A stretch of DNA of 64,000 bases from Hemileia vastatrix (Eukaryota; Basidiomycota; Pucciniomycetes; Pucciniales; Zaghouaniaceae): assembly GCA_030280995.1 (NCBI GenBank), contig JASXTE010000016.1:20338501-20402500 (forward strand), written 5' to 3'. This document shows positions 23,062 to 33,128 of the stretch, piece by piece. Every line of letters begins with the position of its first letter. The stretch's first letter is position 1. The notes beneath the pieces were generated by a model, which had not been told where the DNA came from, made no database searches, and saw only the letters and a program-made list of their open reading frames with translations. Position numbers and translations under genes: made by a program.

Positions 23062-23117
23062 GATCACTGGGTGGGCTCCCTCCAATAAGTAAAAATGATG
23101 GGAGACCACCAGTGATC
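23062..23117 (-). other. Large hairpin type H2, element F
   Basis: GATCACTGG at 23,062 pairs with CCAGTGATC at 23,109. The inner arms (GTGGGCTCCC and GGGAGACCA) pair further with mismatches. The homologous hairpin in element E is at 40,814-40,876. Confidence 0.7.
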
Positions 23118-23163
23118 CACCACCAATCTGAATGAACCAAAGATAAAGAAGCCAGTCCCAAAC

Positions 23164-23185
23164 CAGTTTAAAGTCATAGCGGACT
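23164..23185 (-). repeat. Short covarying hairpin, element F
   Basis: Minus strand: stem AGTC, loop CGCTAT, stem GACT, tail TTTAAACTG. Perfect 4-bp stem. A further copy is at 23,428-23,449 (loop CTCTAT), and a weaker one at 23,677-23,697 directly after the pol stop. Confidence 0.75.
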
Positions 23186-23256
23186 TAAAACCTGAATAAT
23201 AAACAACAGAACTAGAATTCAACTAGGAAAAACAAAAGACTTGAGACAGACATTCT

Positions 23257-23298
23257 GGGGTAACTGTTCTACAGAGCAGCCAGCTCATCAGTTACCCC
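23257..23298 (-). other. Large hairpin type H1, element F copy 2
   Basis: GGGGTAACTG (23,257) and CAGTTACCCC (23,289) form a perfect 10-bp stem. Relative to copy 1, an A-T pair has become a C-G pair on both sides, and the loop keeps GAGCAGCCAGC. Confidence 0.75.
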
Positions 23299-23519
23299 CA
23301 CACTTGCCAAAATAAAATCTAGAAGCCCCCCCCCTGGGTACCTTCTAACAAAAACACAAAATTCAACACAAAAAAACCAAAACCAATAAGAGTGAAGAGT
23401 CCGGAACTTGAAAACCAAAGGAAATTACAGTTTAAAGTCATAGAGGACTAAAACCTGTGAAAATAAACCAATACTGGGGTTCAACCAAATTAAAAGAAAG
23501 GGTTGGAAACAGAAAATCT

Positions 23520-23560
23520 GGGGTAACTGTTGATAGAGCAGCCAGTCCATCAGTCACCCC
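23520..23560 (-). other. Large hairpin type H1, element F copy 3
   Basis: GGGGTAACTG (23,520) and CAGTCACCCC (23,551) pair with a single A-C mismatch; the loop has GAGCAGCCAG. It is followed by ACACTTGCC, as in copy 2. Confidence 0.72.
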
Positions 23561-23697
23561 TACACTTGCCAAGATCAAATCTAGAAGCCCCACCCATGGG
23601 TACCCTCTAACAAAAAATTCCAACAAACAGATGCATAGCATCACCACAAAAAAAACCAAAATTAAAGAATGGTCCGTAGTTTATCCTCATTGCCGAG

Positions 23698-26576
23698 TCA
23701 ATCTTCTTCATGCCTAGTGCCTCTGGGATAAAACCTCTTCACTTGGTCTGCAGCCACCCTCTTTTTCAAGACTGCACCATCCAACTCTTCCAAAACATAA
23801 GAACCTCCAGACGCCTGAGATCTGACTCTGTAAGGTCCATTCCATTTTTCAGCAAACATTTTGCCCCACTGACTCTCAAAACTTCTATTATACACCAAAA
23901 CCAGAAAACCAGGTTTCAAGGGATTCCTGAGTCTATAACCAACTTCTTGTCCCAGTACCTGACTGATTGATTCCTAATCTTCATCATTCTAGAGTACGCC
24001 TTCTCTTGACATTCCTCTCTACATTCCAACTGATGCATCCTGGCACAGAGCAAATCTTCTGTTGAGTGCACGTCATCCCAATCAATTCCAAGATAAGAGA
24101 CAGCTTCCAAGGCCACTGGTAGAACGGCTTTCTGACCAAACATTAACTCATAAGGAGAATAGCCAGTTGTCCTCTTCACAGTGACCCTATCCGCAAATAA
24201 AGCCAAGGGTAAATAATGCCTCCACTTTTCGGCACTATCTCCACACATCTTCACCAAAGCATTCTTGATAACTTGATGGCCTCTTTCAACCATGCCTTCA
24301 GCTTCAGGATAATACGGTGTAGCCACTCTAAACCTAGAACCAACACTAGCCACAGCTCCTTTAAATTCAGCGCCAAACTCTGGCCCGCCATCAACAGTCA
24401 CCAACTACATCAACCCATACCTATAAATCCACTCCTTCTTCAAAAACTCTGCCACATTCTTGGAAGTCAAATTAGCCAGAGGCACTGACTCAACCCAACC
24501 AGACAAATAATCCCTAGCAACAATCAAGTATTTATACCTGCCCTCTTTAATATGGACAGCATCCAGGCTGACCCTTCCAAAAACAGTTGATTCACCAATA
24601 GCACGGCCCACCTCTTTAGGTCTCAAGTGACTTCTTCTTTGACATTCTTCACAAGATTGAACCCAACCCTGCACAGCCAACTTCATACCCAGCCACCAAA
24701 ATCTGTCAGCTACTCTTCTATAAGTCTCCCCAAAGCCTCTATGACCAAGGTCTTCATGCAAAGACTTCAAAACCAATTCTTGACCCTTCTTCTGAGTCAC
24801 TAACACTTGAGGATTAGGATGTCTCCTTCTCATTAAGAGCCTTCCTGACACATAAAATCCAGAACTCTTCTTCTTGATTGCCAACCAAGTATCATCATCA
24901 CAACTATCTGGCCTCTCCAAGGTCAACAGATATTCTATCAAAATAAAATAAAACCCGGATTGACCCCAGGTCTCATCTTCAAAATCCAACAAAACAACAT
25001 TCAAGGGTACAACTCTGTCATCAAAATCACCAGTGTGAACATGAGCCAATTGAGCAGCCCAACCGGGATACCAATCCTTAAATTTTGGCACATCCTTCTC
25101 TTTCCACTGAACCTTGTGAGAATCCAGTAAACTAACAAAAATACCCTTTTCCAATTTTGAGCTGTCCCAAACAACAACTCCATCTTCATCAACAAAAACA
25201 TCCTGATCACCAGAATCAAGATTAGATCCAGCCAGTTTAGCCTCTTGGGGGAGGTCAGAACAATCATCCAGTTTAGCCTCATGGGGGAGGAAAGAAAAAT
25301 CCTCAGCACCCTTTGTGCTGGCCCTAATCACTGGAACATCTTTGTCAAACTCTTCAGAATCAGAATCCTCATCTGTAGGTGGCCTCCTTGATAACCCATC
25401 AGGAATAGTAAAAGTTTTACCTGGTTTGTGTACCAGGTCAAAAGAAAAATGTTGAATAAATGCCACCCACCTAGTCATTGGAGTATTTGGAAGACTAGGT
25501 GTATTGATCATCTGAACCAAAGATTTTGCATCCACCTGCAGCTCAAAATGCTGCCCCCACAAAACCGTCTGTAGCTTCTTTAAAATTTTAGCTACGCCAC
25601 ACAATTCCAACTTAGGTTGAGAATACCTAGATTCCACCTCATTAAACACCACAGACTCATACCTTACTGGCCTGACCCTCCCAGTCTTATCCTCCTGAGA
25701 CAAAACAGCACCAGCAGCAATATAACTTGAGTCCACTGCCAGATAAATTTCTCCAGCACCAACACCATAATCCAACTTGTGAAGAATTATATCTTCACCA
25801 ACAACCTTTTTCAGCTTCTGAAAAGCCTCTTCACACTCTTCCGTCCATTCCCAATCTGCATCTTTTCTGGTCAACCTTCTTAAAGGTGAAGCCAACAAAG
25901 AAAAATCCTTGATGAAAATCCTGACATATACACATACACCCAAAAATCCTCTGAATTCAGTAGTATTTTTAGGCCTTGGCCATGCCTGAATTTTATTAAT
26001 CTTCTTCTTCGCCATAATCTTTCCCTCTTTACATACCACATGACCCAGAATTTCCAAAGCAGGAACACAACAACAGAATTTCGACCCTGAAATGGCCAAA
26101 CCAGCCTCTTCAATCCTAAACAACACTCTCTCTAGAGTTATTGCATATTCCCACACAAACCTCCTTATTCCAGGGTTCTTGGATAACACCTCATTACCAT
26201 AATCAGTGGATGGTCGTTTAATTCCACCATCATCAATAAAAATACCAGCATGAGTAGGAACCTCATCCTGAAAAATCCAAGCCATCTGTGCTTGATAAAC
26301 TGCCACTGAATTAGTTGCTCCTTGAGGCAACCTAGTGAGCTGAAATCTTCCCAAAGAAGTCTCAAAAGTTGTGAGAGGCCTTGAATCCGTATGGAGTTCC
26401 CTCTCATCATAACCACCCATAATATCACCCAAACCATAACACACCCTTTCAGCAAAAGCTTCAACAAAATCCTCTGCACTTGGCAGCATACCAGTGTCCT
26501 TGATAGTGACTCTATTCAAGGCTCTAAGATCATGAACCACCCTCAACTTTCCATTCTGCTTCTTTACACAGAACAC
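23698..26576 (-). pseudogene. pol: Element F reverse transcriptase, RNase H and integrase (broken)
   Basis: Minus strand, in phase with the preceding part of ORF2. Reverse transcriptase: VVHDLRALNRVTIKD, LTRLPQGATNSVAVYQ, and the active-site FIDDGG box (26,229-26,240), a variant of YxDD. RNase H follows (YLAVDSSYIAAGAVL, KLELCGVAKIL, FELQVDAKSL). A linker contains two copies of the short hairpin at 25,233 and 25,269, read as LPQEAKL and LPHEAKL. Integrase follows: HEDLGHRG with CEECQRR, then SLDAVHIKEG, VDGGPEFG and EGMVERGHQ give the zinc domain and DDE triad. Stops: TAG just below 24,408; a one-base shift near 23,940 before the GPY module (WNGPYRV). The end is the stop at 23,698. Confidence 0.9.
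25233..25290 (-). repeat. Two short covarying hairpins inside element F pol
   Basis: Copies at 25,233-25,254 (stem CCTC, loop CCCCAA, stem GAGG, tail CTAAACTG) and 25,269-25,290 (loop CCCCAT). Both have perfect stems. They are in the coding frame, in the linker between RNase H and integrase. Confidence 0.8.
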
Positions 26577-27129
26577 CGGACTTGAGTAACTGGATGTTGA
26601 TTGTTCATATTACCCAGTCCTGACTCTTTCCCTAACAATCTCTACAAAATCCTCTCGAATAGCAGCTGGAATCGGAATAGGTTTGATTTGCCAAGGTTCA
26701 TGACAAACAACAGGAATCAAGTAAGGTTCCCCATAAGAGTGCTTCAATACACCCCTTTCCTCCTCAAAAAATGCCACCGCTTTTTTGCTTAGCACAATAA
26801 CGTGCAACAACAACTTCTTTTCTTCCTCAGACAACCACCCGTCAGGACCAAAATTAACAACTTTCAATCTTTCCATGGTCACCCTCTCCGTCTCTACAAA
26901 TTCTGGAGGATTCTTCACCAAAGGAGTACAGTACGGATCTCTTGACAAAGGAGGTCTCCTCAAAGGCGGATTCAAACCCACAGGCATAGGCTCATTGACA
27001 GGCCTAATCTTCTGCGCTACCTTCTTATACTTTGCCGCTCCACCTTCAACTTGAGGGATCTTCAGGAAATCTTCACCACCAGACCTGGAACAAAAACAAA
27101 GGGTTTCCCCATTTCTCACATGTGTGGCC

Positions 27130-27670
27130 AAGGTAATGTTTTTGAAAGGTGTAGAAGAAACCCTAGCGGTGCACAATTGGGAGGACTTACTTTTACACCC
27201 CAATCTCACCACTCCAAAACTTTTACGCAATTCCACATCTTCATCCTCACTTCCAACTTCCAAATCTTCAAATCTTGATTCATCTTCTGAATCACATCTT
27301 CTAAAATTGTGAAGTTTATCCTCATGCTGGAGGTCCAAAAATAGATCTTGATGATCTTCTTTCTTCAACATTTTCTGCAGTTTAACCTCATGCTGGAGGC
27401 ACAAAAATTGATCTTGACGATCTTCACAAAAATATTTTGCATCTTCTTTCTTCATTATCTTCAGATTTTTTTCATGATTTTCATGAATTATCTTGAAATT
27501 TTTATCTTCTTTTCTTGAGTTTTCTTCTGTCCTACAAAAATAACCATGGGTTTCCCCAATGCTCACAGGTGTGGCCCAGGTAATGTTTTTGAAAGGTGTA
27601 GAAGAAACCCTAGCGGTGCACAATTGGGAGGACTTACTTTTAGACCCCAATCTCACCGCCCCAAAACTTT
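27130..27670 (-). repeat. Duplicated 100-bp coding block in element F ORF2
   Basis: About 100 bp recur at 27,130-27,228 and 27,574-27,670, nearly identical and in the same reading phase, with 340 bp between them. In protein both read KSSQLCTARVSSTPFKNI. It is followed in each case by a zone with Gly-Glu-Thr. It looks like an internal duplication of a linker segment; element E lacks this block. Confidence 0.8.
27313..27399 (-). repeat. Two short covarying hairpins in element F ORF2 linker
   Basis: Minus-strand copies at 27,313-27,333 and 27,378-27,399: stem CCTC, loop CAGCAT, stem GAGG, tail ATAAAC or TTAAACTG. Perfect stems, in frame. Confidence 0.78.
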
Positions 27671-27916
27671 TCTGCATATCTTTCAATAAAGATATATAAC
27701 CAATCTTCTTCTTTAAACTTGAATTAAAAATAATTAAGAATCTTGAGAGAGAACAGAGACTTGATAAAAAACTTGATGAATACTTGCAGAGAAGAGAAAC
27801 ATTAAAAAGAGAAAGTTGAAAATCCACTTGGTATATCTCCAAGGGAGCTGACCTACTACAACCTGGGATTTCCTCATCTTTGGGAGAGGTTGTAGCACTA
27901 GGGTGATCAGCCCTTA

Positions 27917-30298
27917 TTACTCTAAAAAATACAGACTCTCAATAGAGCCTGAGCCGCACTCCAAAAAACCATAGGCAGCACCCACTTCCTTCCTTCTCCT
28001 GCAGCAGTCCATGCACTGGCACATTGAAGATAAACCAGGCCTAGTCTCCCAACCATCCTCTCCAGGGGATGACAACCTCATGTGAAGCCTCCTTTCGTCT
28101 TCACCAGTTAACTCCAAACTGATTCCCAAATCAAATTGATAACCTATTCTTGACTGAAAATCCATCAAGAATGGCCCACCCAAAACTGCTTTTACATTAC
28201 CTTTAGCAATGTAAAAATGAACCTTCCCTGAGGCTCCTCCAAAATCTAACTTCACAAACTCTGAAGTTCCAACCAATTCAGTGACATGGTCACTGATCCC
28301 TCTAAAATTCCCACCAATACCAGTTTTGATGGGGAGGCACATATGAGTTGCCTCAAACAAAGAAATCAGGTTTATCTGAGAACCTGAATCCACCAATGCC
28401 CTTGCCTCCCTGCCATTCAGAGTGACATTGACATATCCCAGAGGAGCAGAAAAATGAGTTTCCAACCCCTCACCAAACTTTTCAGCAGAATCACAAATGT
28501 ATTCTACCTCACCAGAAGAAACCCTTCTCCTGGTCAACAACTTCTTCTGCCTATCAGCCAACCCTGGACTGATAGCATACAATTCCCCATAAGATAGGGA
28601 AACCTGACCCTGGTTCATCCTTTCCAGGACAGAGTCCATAACATTAACTTGACCAGACACTACTGGCCTCTCAAAGTGAGCTCTTTGCTTCACCACCTTG
28701 GTCCTAGAAGATTCTTGAGGACCAGCACCACCAACAGATTTACCATTAACAGGAACCAAACCAGATCCCTCACCAGAACCTCTGACTCCAACAGGCTTTG
28801 GCAATGAAGCCAAAGGGACATCCTCCTCAGAGTCAGAATCCACCTCCATTGGAATTGGCTCACCATTCAGGTCCAATGCAACAAAACTAGGGGGGCCCAT
28901 GTCAGTTATACCCTTCTGCATCTTGTACAGCTCCTCTTTGCTGTACCTCTTCCTAGCTGCACTCAGCTTAAGATCCCACTTTGAAGCATTTGGCTTTGGT
29001 TGGGCTTGAGAACTGCTCTTAGGCCTACCCACCTTCCCTGCTTCCACATCATAAACACCAGCCAAGCATTCACCACTTGACTGTCCATCACAAGAATACA
29101 ACTCCAAACCACCAAAAGAAGTAGAAAAAGAGACCTTATTGACCTCCTTCCCCTTTCCCTTGACGTCCTCATCTACCTTAACAGAAGACTTCCCCTGATC
29201 AGGAATCTCCTCAAACCTTGGCCTCCTTTGATTGAGACCACCCCTTCTACTGACCAAATCAACAGGAGCCTGCCCCTCACTGGGCTTCACAAAAGAACTG
29301 TCAGGGAACTTAAAAACCCTGCCATCAAACTCCACTTTTCCTTCAGACACATCTCTGTTCAGTGCCCAACAATCATTAGACCTGTGCCCCCTCCTACTGC
29401 AATAAGAGCAAACTCAAGGATCACTCCTACCAGCCCTCCTTTCAAAATCTCTTGGCTGAGAAGGTGCCTTATTAACCTTCTTGGCCTCCTGGACAAAAAT
29501 GTGCAGCTGTTTTGTCAGATCAGCCAACTGTTCCACCATTGGGTCCCTCTCCTGTTTGGGAACCTGCACCAAATTTTTCTCCTCCTTCTTCTCCCTAACT
29601 TCCTGTTCAGCCAAAGCCTCACTGACTTTGCTGACATACTTAGCACACCCCTCCTGATAGGTGTCCACAGCCAATAACTTTAAATGGGCCTCAACAGCCT
29701 CCTTCACCTTATCCAAGGCAGGCAACTTCTGATCCCCATTAGAAAGAGTCTTCATCAATTCCTTTCTTGACAACTCCTTCAACACATCCATCCTGACATC
29801 TCTAGCCATGGCATACCAAAAAACATCTTTGGCAGCATTTTCATGTGCCAGCTCCTCCACTTCCACCAAATATTCCACCACAGGATCAAACCGTAGCAGA
29901 AACTTCCTGTAACTATGTAAGTTACCAACACCACCATAAGATTGCCATTCACTGACAACCTTGTTCAGATCCACCATAGTGAACCTGACACCCCATCTAT
30001 CCACCATCTCCCTACACAGCAATTTCCGATCCCTCTTCTTGTAGCCAGACATGGCCACAATCTCCTTCTCCACTGACCTATCACCAATGACGAAGATAAT
30101 CTGCTTCACCATTTTCAGGTAGGAAGCACCATCCACTCCAGCAGCAGTTTCATACTTCTCTAGAAACCACTTGACATCCTCCCCATTAAACTTGGTACCA
30201 TCCCAAGTTTTAATCCTCACACACTCCCTAACCATCACAGAAGGAGGACCATCCCCCCCACTGACAGTCACCACAGGAATAGAGGAACCAGAAGCCAT
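27917..30298 (-). pseudogene. gag-pro: Element F Gag-protease ORF1 (one stop)
   Basis: Minus strand, start ATG 30,298 (MASGSSIPVV), chosen because element E starts similarly before the same conserved block (WDGTKFNGEDVKWFLEKYE). Capsid-like Gag runs to about residue 270. TGA at 29,411-29,413, most simply a CGA to TGA change, breaks the frame just before a zinc knuckle CSYCSRRGHRSNDC. The phase is open again to 27,917, with a retroviral-type aspartic protease (ALVDSGSQINLIS near 28,390, D-S-G intact). ORF1 ends YFLE and stop at the slippery site, so protease belongs to the Gag frame. The total is about 793 codons. Confidence 0.9.
27923..27929 (-). promoter_or_regulatory. Candidate -1 frameshift site, element F
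   Basis: TTTTTTA on the minus strand, read as T TTT TTA in the ORF1 phase (codons TAT TTT TTA GAG TAA), two codons before the ORF1 stop. ORF2 is open in the -1 phase from here. This is a canonical X XXY YYZ heptamer. Use is inferred. Confidence 0.65.
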
Positions 30299-30370
30299 TC
30301 CTCCAGTCCAAAACACCAAAAAGAGCCAACCAAAGCAAACAGAGATTCCAAAGAACTAGCAAGTTCTACA

Positions 30371-30385
30371 CCACGTTGGGCGCCA
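30371..30385 (-). other. Primer binding site of element F
   Basis: Minus strand TGGCGCCCAACGTGG, 4 nt after the LTR end. The same sequence is found in element E. It matches the complement of a lysine tRNA 3' end as used by some retroelements; the tRNA identity is from general knowledge. Confidence 0.85.
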
Positions 30386-30389
30386 GAAA

Positions 30390-31483
30390 TGTAGACAATC
30401 CTATAGTACTAGCTATAGGCCTTGACCAAGGGAGTTGGAGAAAAACCAGAGGGAAAATCCCCTGTCCCTTTAGAAAAATAGAGTGAGATTTACTTGCTAA
30501 AGTAAGTTGGTTCCTGTTTTGCTAAAGCTCCTGTTTAACACACTTGACTGCTTAATGAGCCAAGAAAGTAGTCCCCAGATAGACTACCAGACCAAAGAAC
30601 TGAAATGTAGAACAAAGTCCACACCAGAGACAGAAAAGATACTTGATGTAGGCTGCAAATCCACACCAGAGACAGCAATAATACTTGCTATAGCTTGCAA
30701 GACTATAACAGAGAAAACAGTTGCCAAAGTTAAGTTAAATGAAGAACTCACTTGCAACAAACACAGCCAATTGTGGCCAGAAAACAGTGAAAACTGAGTG
30801 AGGAACAATGATATCACCTCTGGATGGTTGTATGATGATTAAGGTTGCCCCAAACTGTCTTATTCACTATGTACACACAGACCACTAACTAAGAGCCCAT
30901 GCGCACCCACCAATCTGGCGCCTGTACCTGCCAGATTGCATAAAAAACCCTCCTGGAGCGCTCCCCAACCTCCTAAAACAGAGGCGGGCGGGCCGCCCGA
31001 CGTCGGAGATGCCGCCTGAAGCGGCCCAGCCTCCCTGAAGCCAGAAAACCAATAAAAACCACTAATCTACTTAGAAAAATTAGCTACAACTACTAAAACC
31101 TTTAAAACACGGAATTTCACTATAACAACATTGAGACATAAAATATAGAGAAAAATTAGCTCTATCCAATGGTACTAAGCACTTAACCCTAAGACTTAAG
31201 GTTAGCCCATAAAACATGAAAAACAAAATTAAACAGCAATCTTTTATAAATGAAAAATGAGGAAATTACCCCTTAAAACTCAGAATATGAAAAATGTCTA
31301 CAAGACATAAAATATAGAGAAAAACCAGGGCTCTCCAATGATAGTACCCACATACCCGCAGACCCAATATCCACTGAATAAAACCAGAAAAAATTCCAAA
31401 TTCCTTAACAGATGTCAATTAAGACATGCAAAAACAGCGCCAAATCACACAACAAAGGCCCCTGCCAATGTTGGAAGACCACA
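30390..31483 (-). repeat. Element F 5' LTR
   Basis: 1,094 bp, partner of 18,492-19,565, with an extra 20-bp segment in its GC-rich island near 31,020-31,040. The minus-strand TATAAAAG is at 31,241-31,248. Confidence 0.95.
31241..31248 (-). promoter_or_regulatory. TATA box of element F
   Basis: CTTTTATA on the plus strand, i.e. TATAAAAG in element sense, within the 5' LTR. This is the likely core promoter for the genomic RNA. Confidence 0.6.
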
Positions 31484-31845
31484 TCGGTAGAAGACATCCC
31501 ACAAGATTTTGATGATTCTAGTGATGATGAAGAAGGAGAGGATACAATGCACGAAGCACCATCCGCCCCTGCTAATCACCCTTCTGGTCAACCTTCAGAA
31601 CCTGGACCATCTAATTCTCTCGAATATTTCATGAGAATTTTCATGAAGACCCTTTCAAATTCAACATCTTCAGAGGGATCTAAAGTCAAAACTCCTTCTA
31701 TGAAATCTCCTGATAAATTTGATGGAGAACATCCAGACAGATTGCGACCCTTCTTTCAAACATGCAAGCTCCTGTTCCATAATGACCCCCGAACCTTAAA
31801 TAATGACCAATCAAAGGTTGTTTACGCTTCTTCATTCCTAGCCGG
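31484..31845 (+). pseudogene. gag: B2 Gag continuation, truncated by element E
   Basis: It resumes the B2 gag after element F (VEDIPQDFDDSSDDEEGED onward) and matches element B Gag closely, including TSSEGSKVKTPSMKSPDKFD. It is open until ...ASSFLAG, where the 5' LTR of element E begins at 31,846. The remaining Gag, pol and 3' LTR of B2 do not appear on the other side of E. Confidence 0.88.
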
Positions 31846-32951
31846 TGTGGTAGCCTAAACTTTAGCATGGCACCTAAGTACGTAAATGGAGTTATTACAG
31901 CGTGCAAGATTGGCGTTATTATTTTTTATAAAAGGGTTTATTTAATTTATTTGAGTTTTAAATATGAAGAAATTGGTCACGAGAAAATGCCTACACAAAA
32001 ACAATTTTTTTTATGGAGAAAACTTATTTTTACGGTCTGAAAAATTTATAAGTATTAAGTCGAGTTACTCAAGAACCTTGGGAAATTTTCCCAGAATTTT
32101 TACTATTTTTCTTATATTTTTAAATGAATTTTAAAGTTTTATAGAAATATTTATGTTTTCAGAAATTACTTAACTTTGATGAATTTTCACGGGGTAATTA
32201 GAGCTGCGCAGACTACGAAAATTAGTTTGGTGAGTAAAGTGGAAGTAGCTCTATTATGTGTAATTTTTCTAGATTTTTTATTATAGTTTTAAGGTTCTAA
32301 TTGAGTCCGGAAGTCCGGACGGACTCCGTTTCGACTCTGTTCGGACTCCGTACGGACTCCATACGGGCTTCGGATTGACTCTGGAAGAGCTCTGGAGGGG
32401 AAAACTTAGGCACGTGACTAGGAATACTTAAGCGCTTCTCAAACTCGAAACTGAGAGGGGGGGATACAACATACAGCTTAATCATTAACCACCATGGTCT
32501 TATTTTTTATTACTCAACAAATTAAATAAATTTGTAATTATATTTTATATATAACATTTTAGAAATACTACTCAACAATTTAAAACACACTTCATACAGG
32601 GTATCTTTAGAAAGGTCTTCATCGCTGGGACTTGATTATTGCTGTCTCATAAAAATTCAAATTATTATAAAAACATAAAAGTCAATCTTTTCAGATCTTT
32701 CACTGGTACACCTTAATTGTTGTTATCAGTATTTCTTTCTCAACATCCACTTTCATTAAATCTCAATAAGCGTTAATTATTTTAGAGTTTCATTATTTTC
32801 ATCAATCAGATCCAAGTAGATTGGTTAGCTTAGTGATTTAGAACACCTACTTTGTTATTTTTATTGGAAGGACGGGGTTTTCAGCTAAATCCACATATCT
32901 CCTCCGGATTCTGCTTACAGCAAGGCGACTGTAAGAGTTTACCTTACCATA
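31846..32951 (+). repeat. Element E 5' LTR
   Basis: 1,106 bp. TATAAAAG at 31,927-31,934. A GC-richer stretch of short GGACTCCG-type repeats lies near 32,308-32,400. It ends TTACCATA just before GT and the primer binding site. Confidence 0.92.
32308..32400 (+). repeat. GGACTCCG minisatellite in element E 5' LTR
   Basis: Several imperfect units of the type GTCCGGACGGACTCCG TTTGGACTC. The corresponding part of the 3' LTR (about 43,320-43,425) has more units, which explains most of the 52-bp length difference between the LTRs. Confidence 0.75.
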
Positions 32952-32953
32952 GT

Positions 32954-32970
32954 TGGCGCCCAACGTGGGG
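32954..32970 (+). other. Primer binding site of element E
   Basis: TGGCGCCCAACGTGGGG right after the 5' LTR. It is complementary to a tRNA 3' end, probably lysine tRNA by comparison with known retroelements. Confidence 0.88.
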
Positions 32971-33128
32971 TTCAATTTCTCTAGCTTTCTTTAAAAGACT
33001 TACTTGGATCAAGAACGTTCTTAGCCTGCAAGAGGCTTATTTTCTGGAACTCTAATTGGATATTTGTTATTGGCCTGCAAGAGGCTTGTTATTTTATCGA
33101 TTGTTAACGCTTTTCCTTACTTATTGGG

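Larger units (their letters stand above)
19566..23697. other. Element F 3' region with antisense genes and hairpins
   Basis: About 4.1 kb between the end of pol (23,698) and the 3' LTR. It contains two plus-strand, i.e. antisense, cysteine-cluster gene copies, at least six copies of the short covarying hairpin, and several larger hairpins. It also holds AT-rich spacers including a T19 run near 22,500. In element orientation the structured elements lie right after pol. Ordinary Ty3 elements have no such region. Confidence 0.85.
26577..27945 (-). pseudogene. pol: Element F ORF2 N-terminal part: linker and start of reverse transcriptase
   Basis: Minus strand, in the -1 phase relative to ORF1, overlapping its end. 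It begins with a stretch conserved with element E (ADHPSATTSPKDEEIPGCSR onward), then two copies of a roughly 33-residue block (each with SQLCTARVSSTPFKNI; DNA at 27,574-27,670 and 27,130-27,228). It also has two in-frame hairpin motifs (27,378 and 27,313, read as LQHEVKL and LQHEDKL). The start of RT follows (KYKKVAQKIRPVNEPMPVGL, MERLKVVNFGPDGWLSEEEK). The frame is broken by TAA just below 26,610. No ATG is needed if it is reached by frameshift. Confidence 0.8.
18492..31483 (-). mobile_element. Element F: 13-kb Ty3-type LTR retrotransposon (minus strand)
   Basis: Two LTRs (18,492-19,565 and 30,390-31,483; TGTGG to CTACA in element orientation) flank a minus-strand gag-protease frame, a second frame for RT-RNase H-integrase, and a 4.1-kb 3' region. 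That region holds two genes in the opposite orientation and many hairpins. A PBS (TGGCGCCCAACGTGG) follows the 5' LTR and a polypurine tract (GGAGGGAGGA) precedes the 3' LTR. Insertion in B2 gag duplicated TCGG. The LTRs differ by one 20-bp insertion and few substitutions. Gag-pol has three stops and one frameshift. Confidence 0.95.

Noticed and set aside
18609..30797. 96-codon plus-strand ORF present in both LTRs of element F
   Set aside because: It is duplicated only because LTRs are identical. No recognisable domain; internal short repeats suggest DNA repetition rather than coding.
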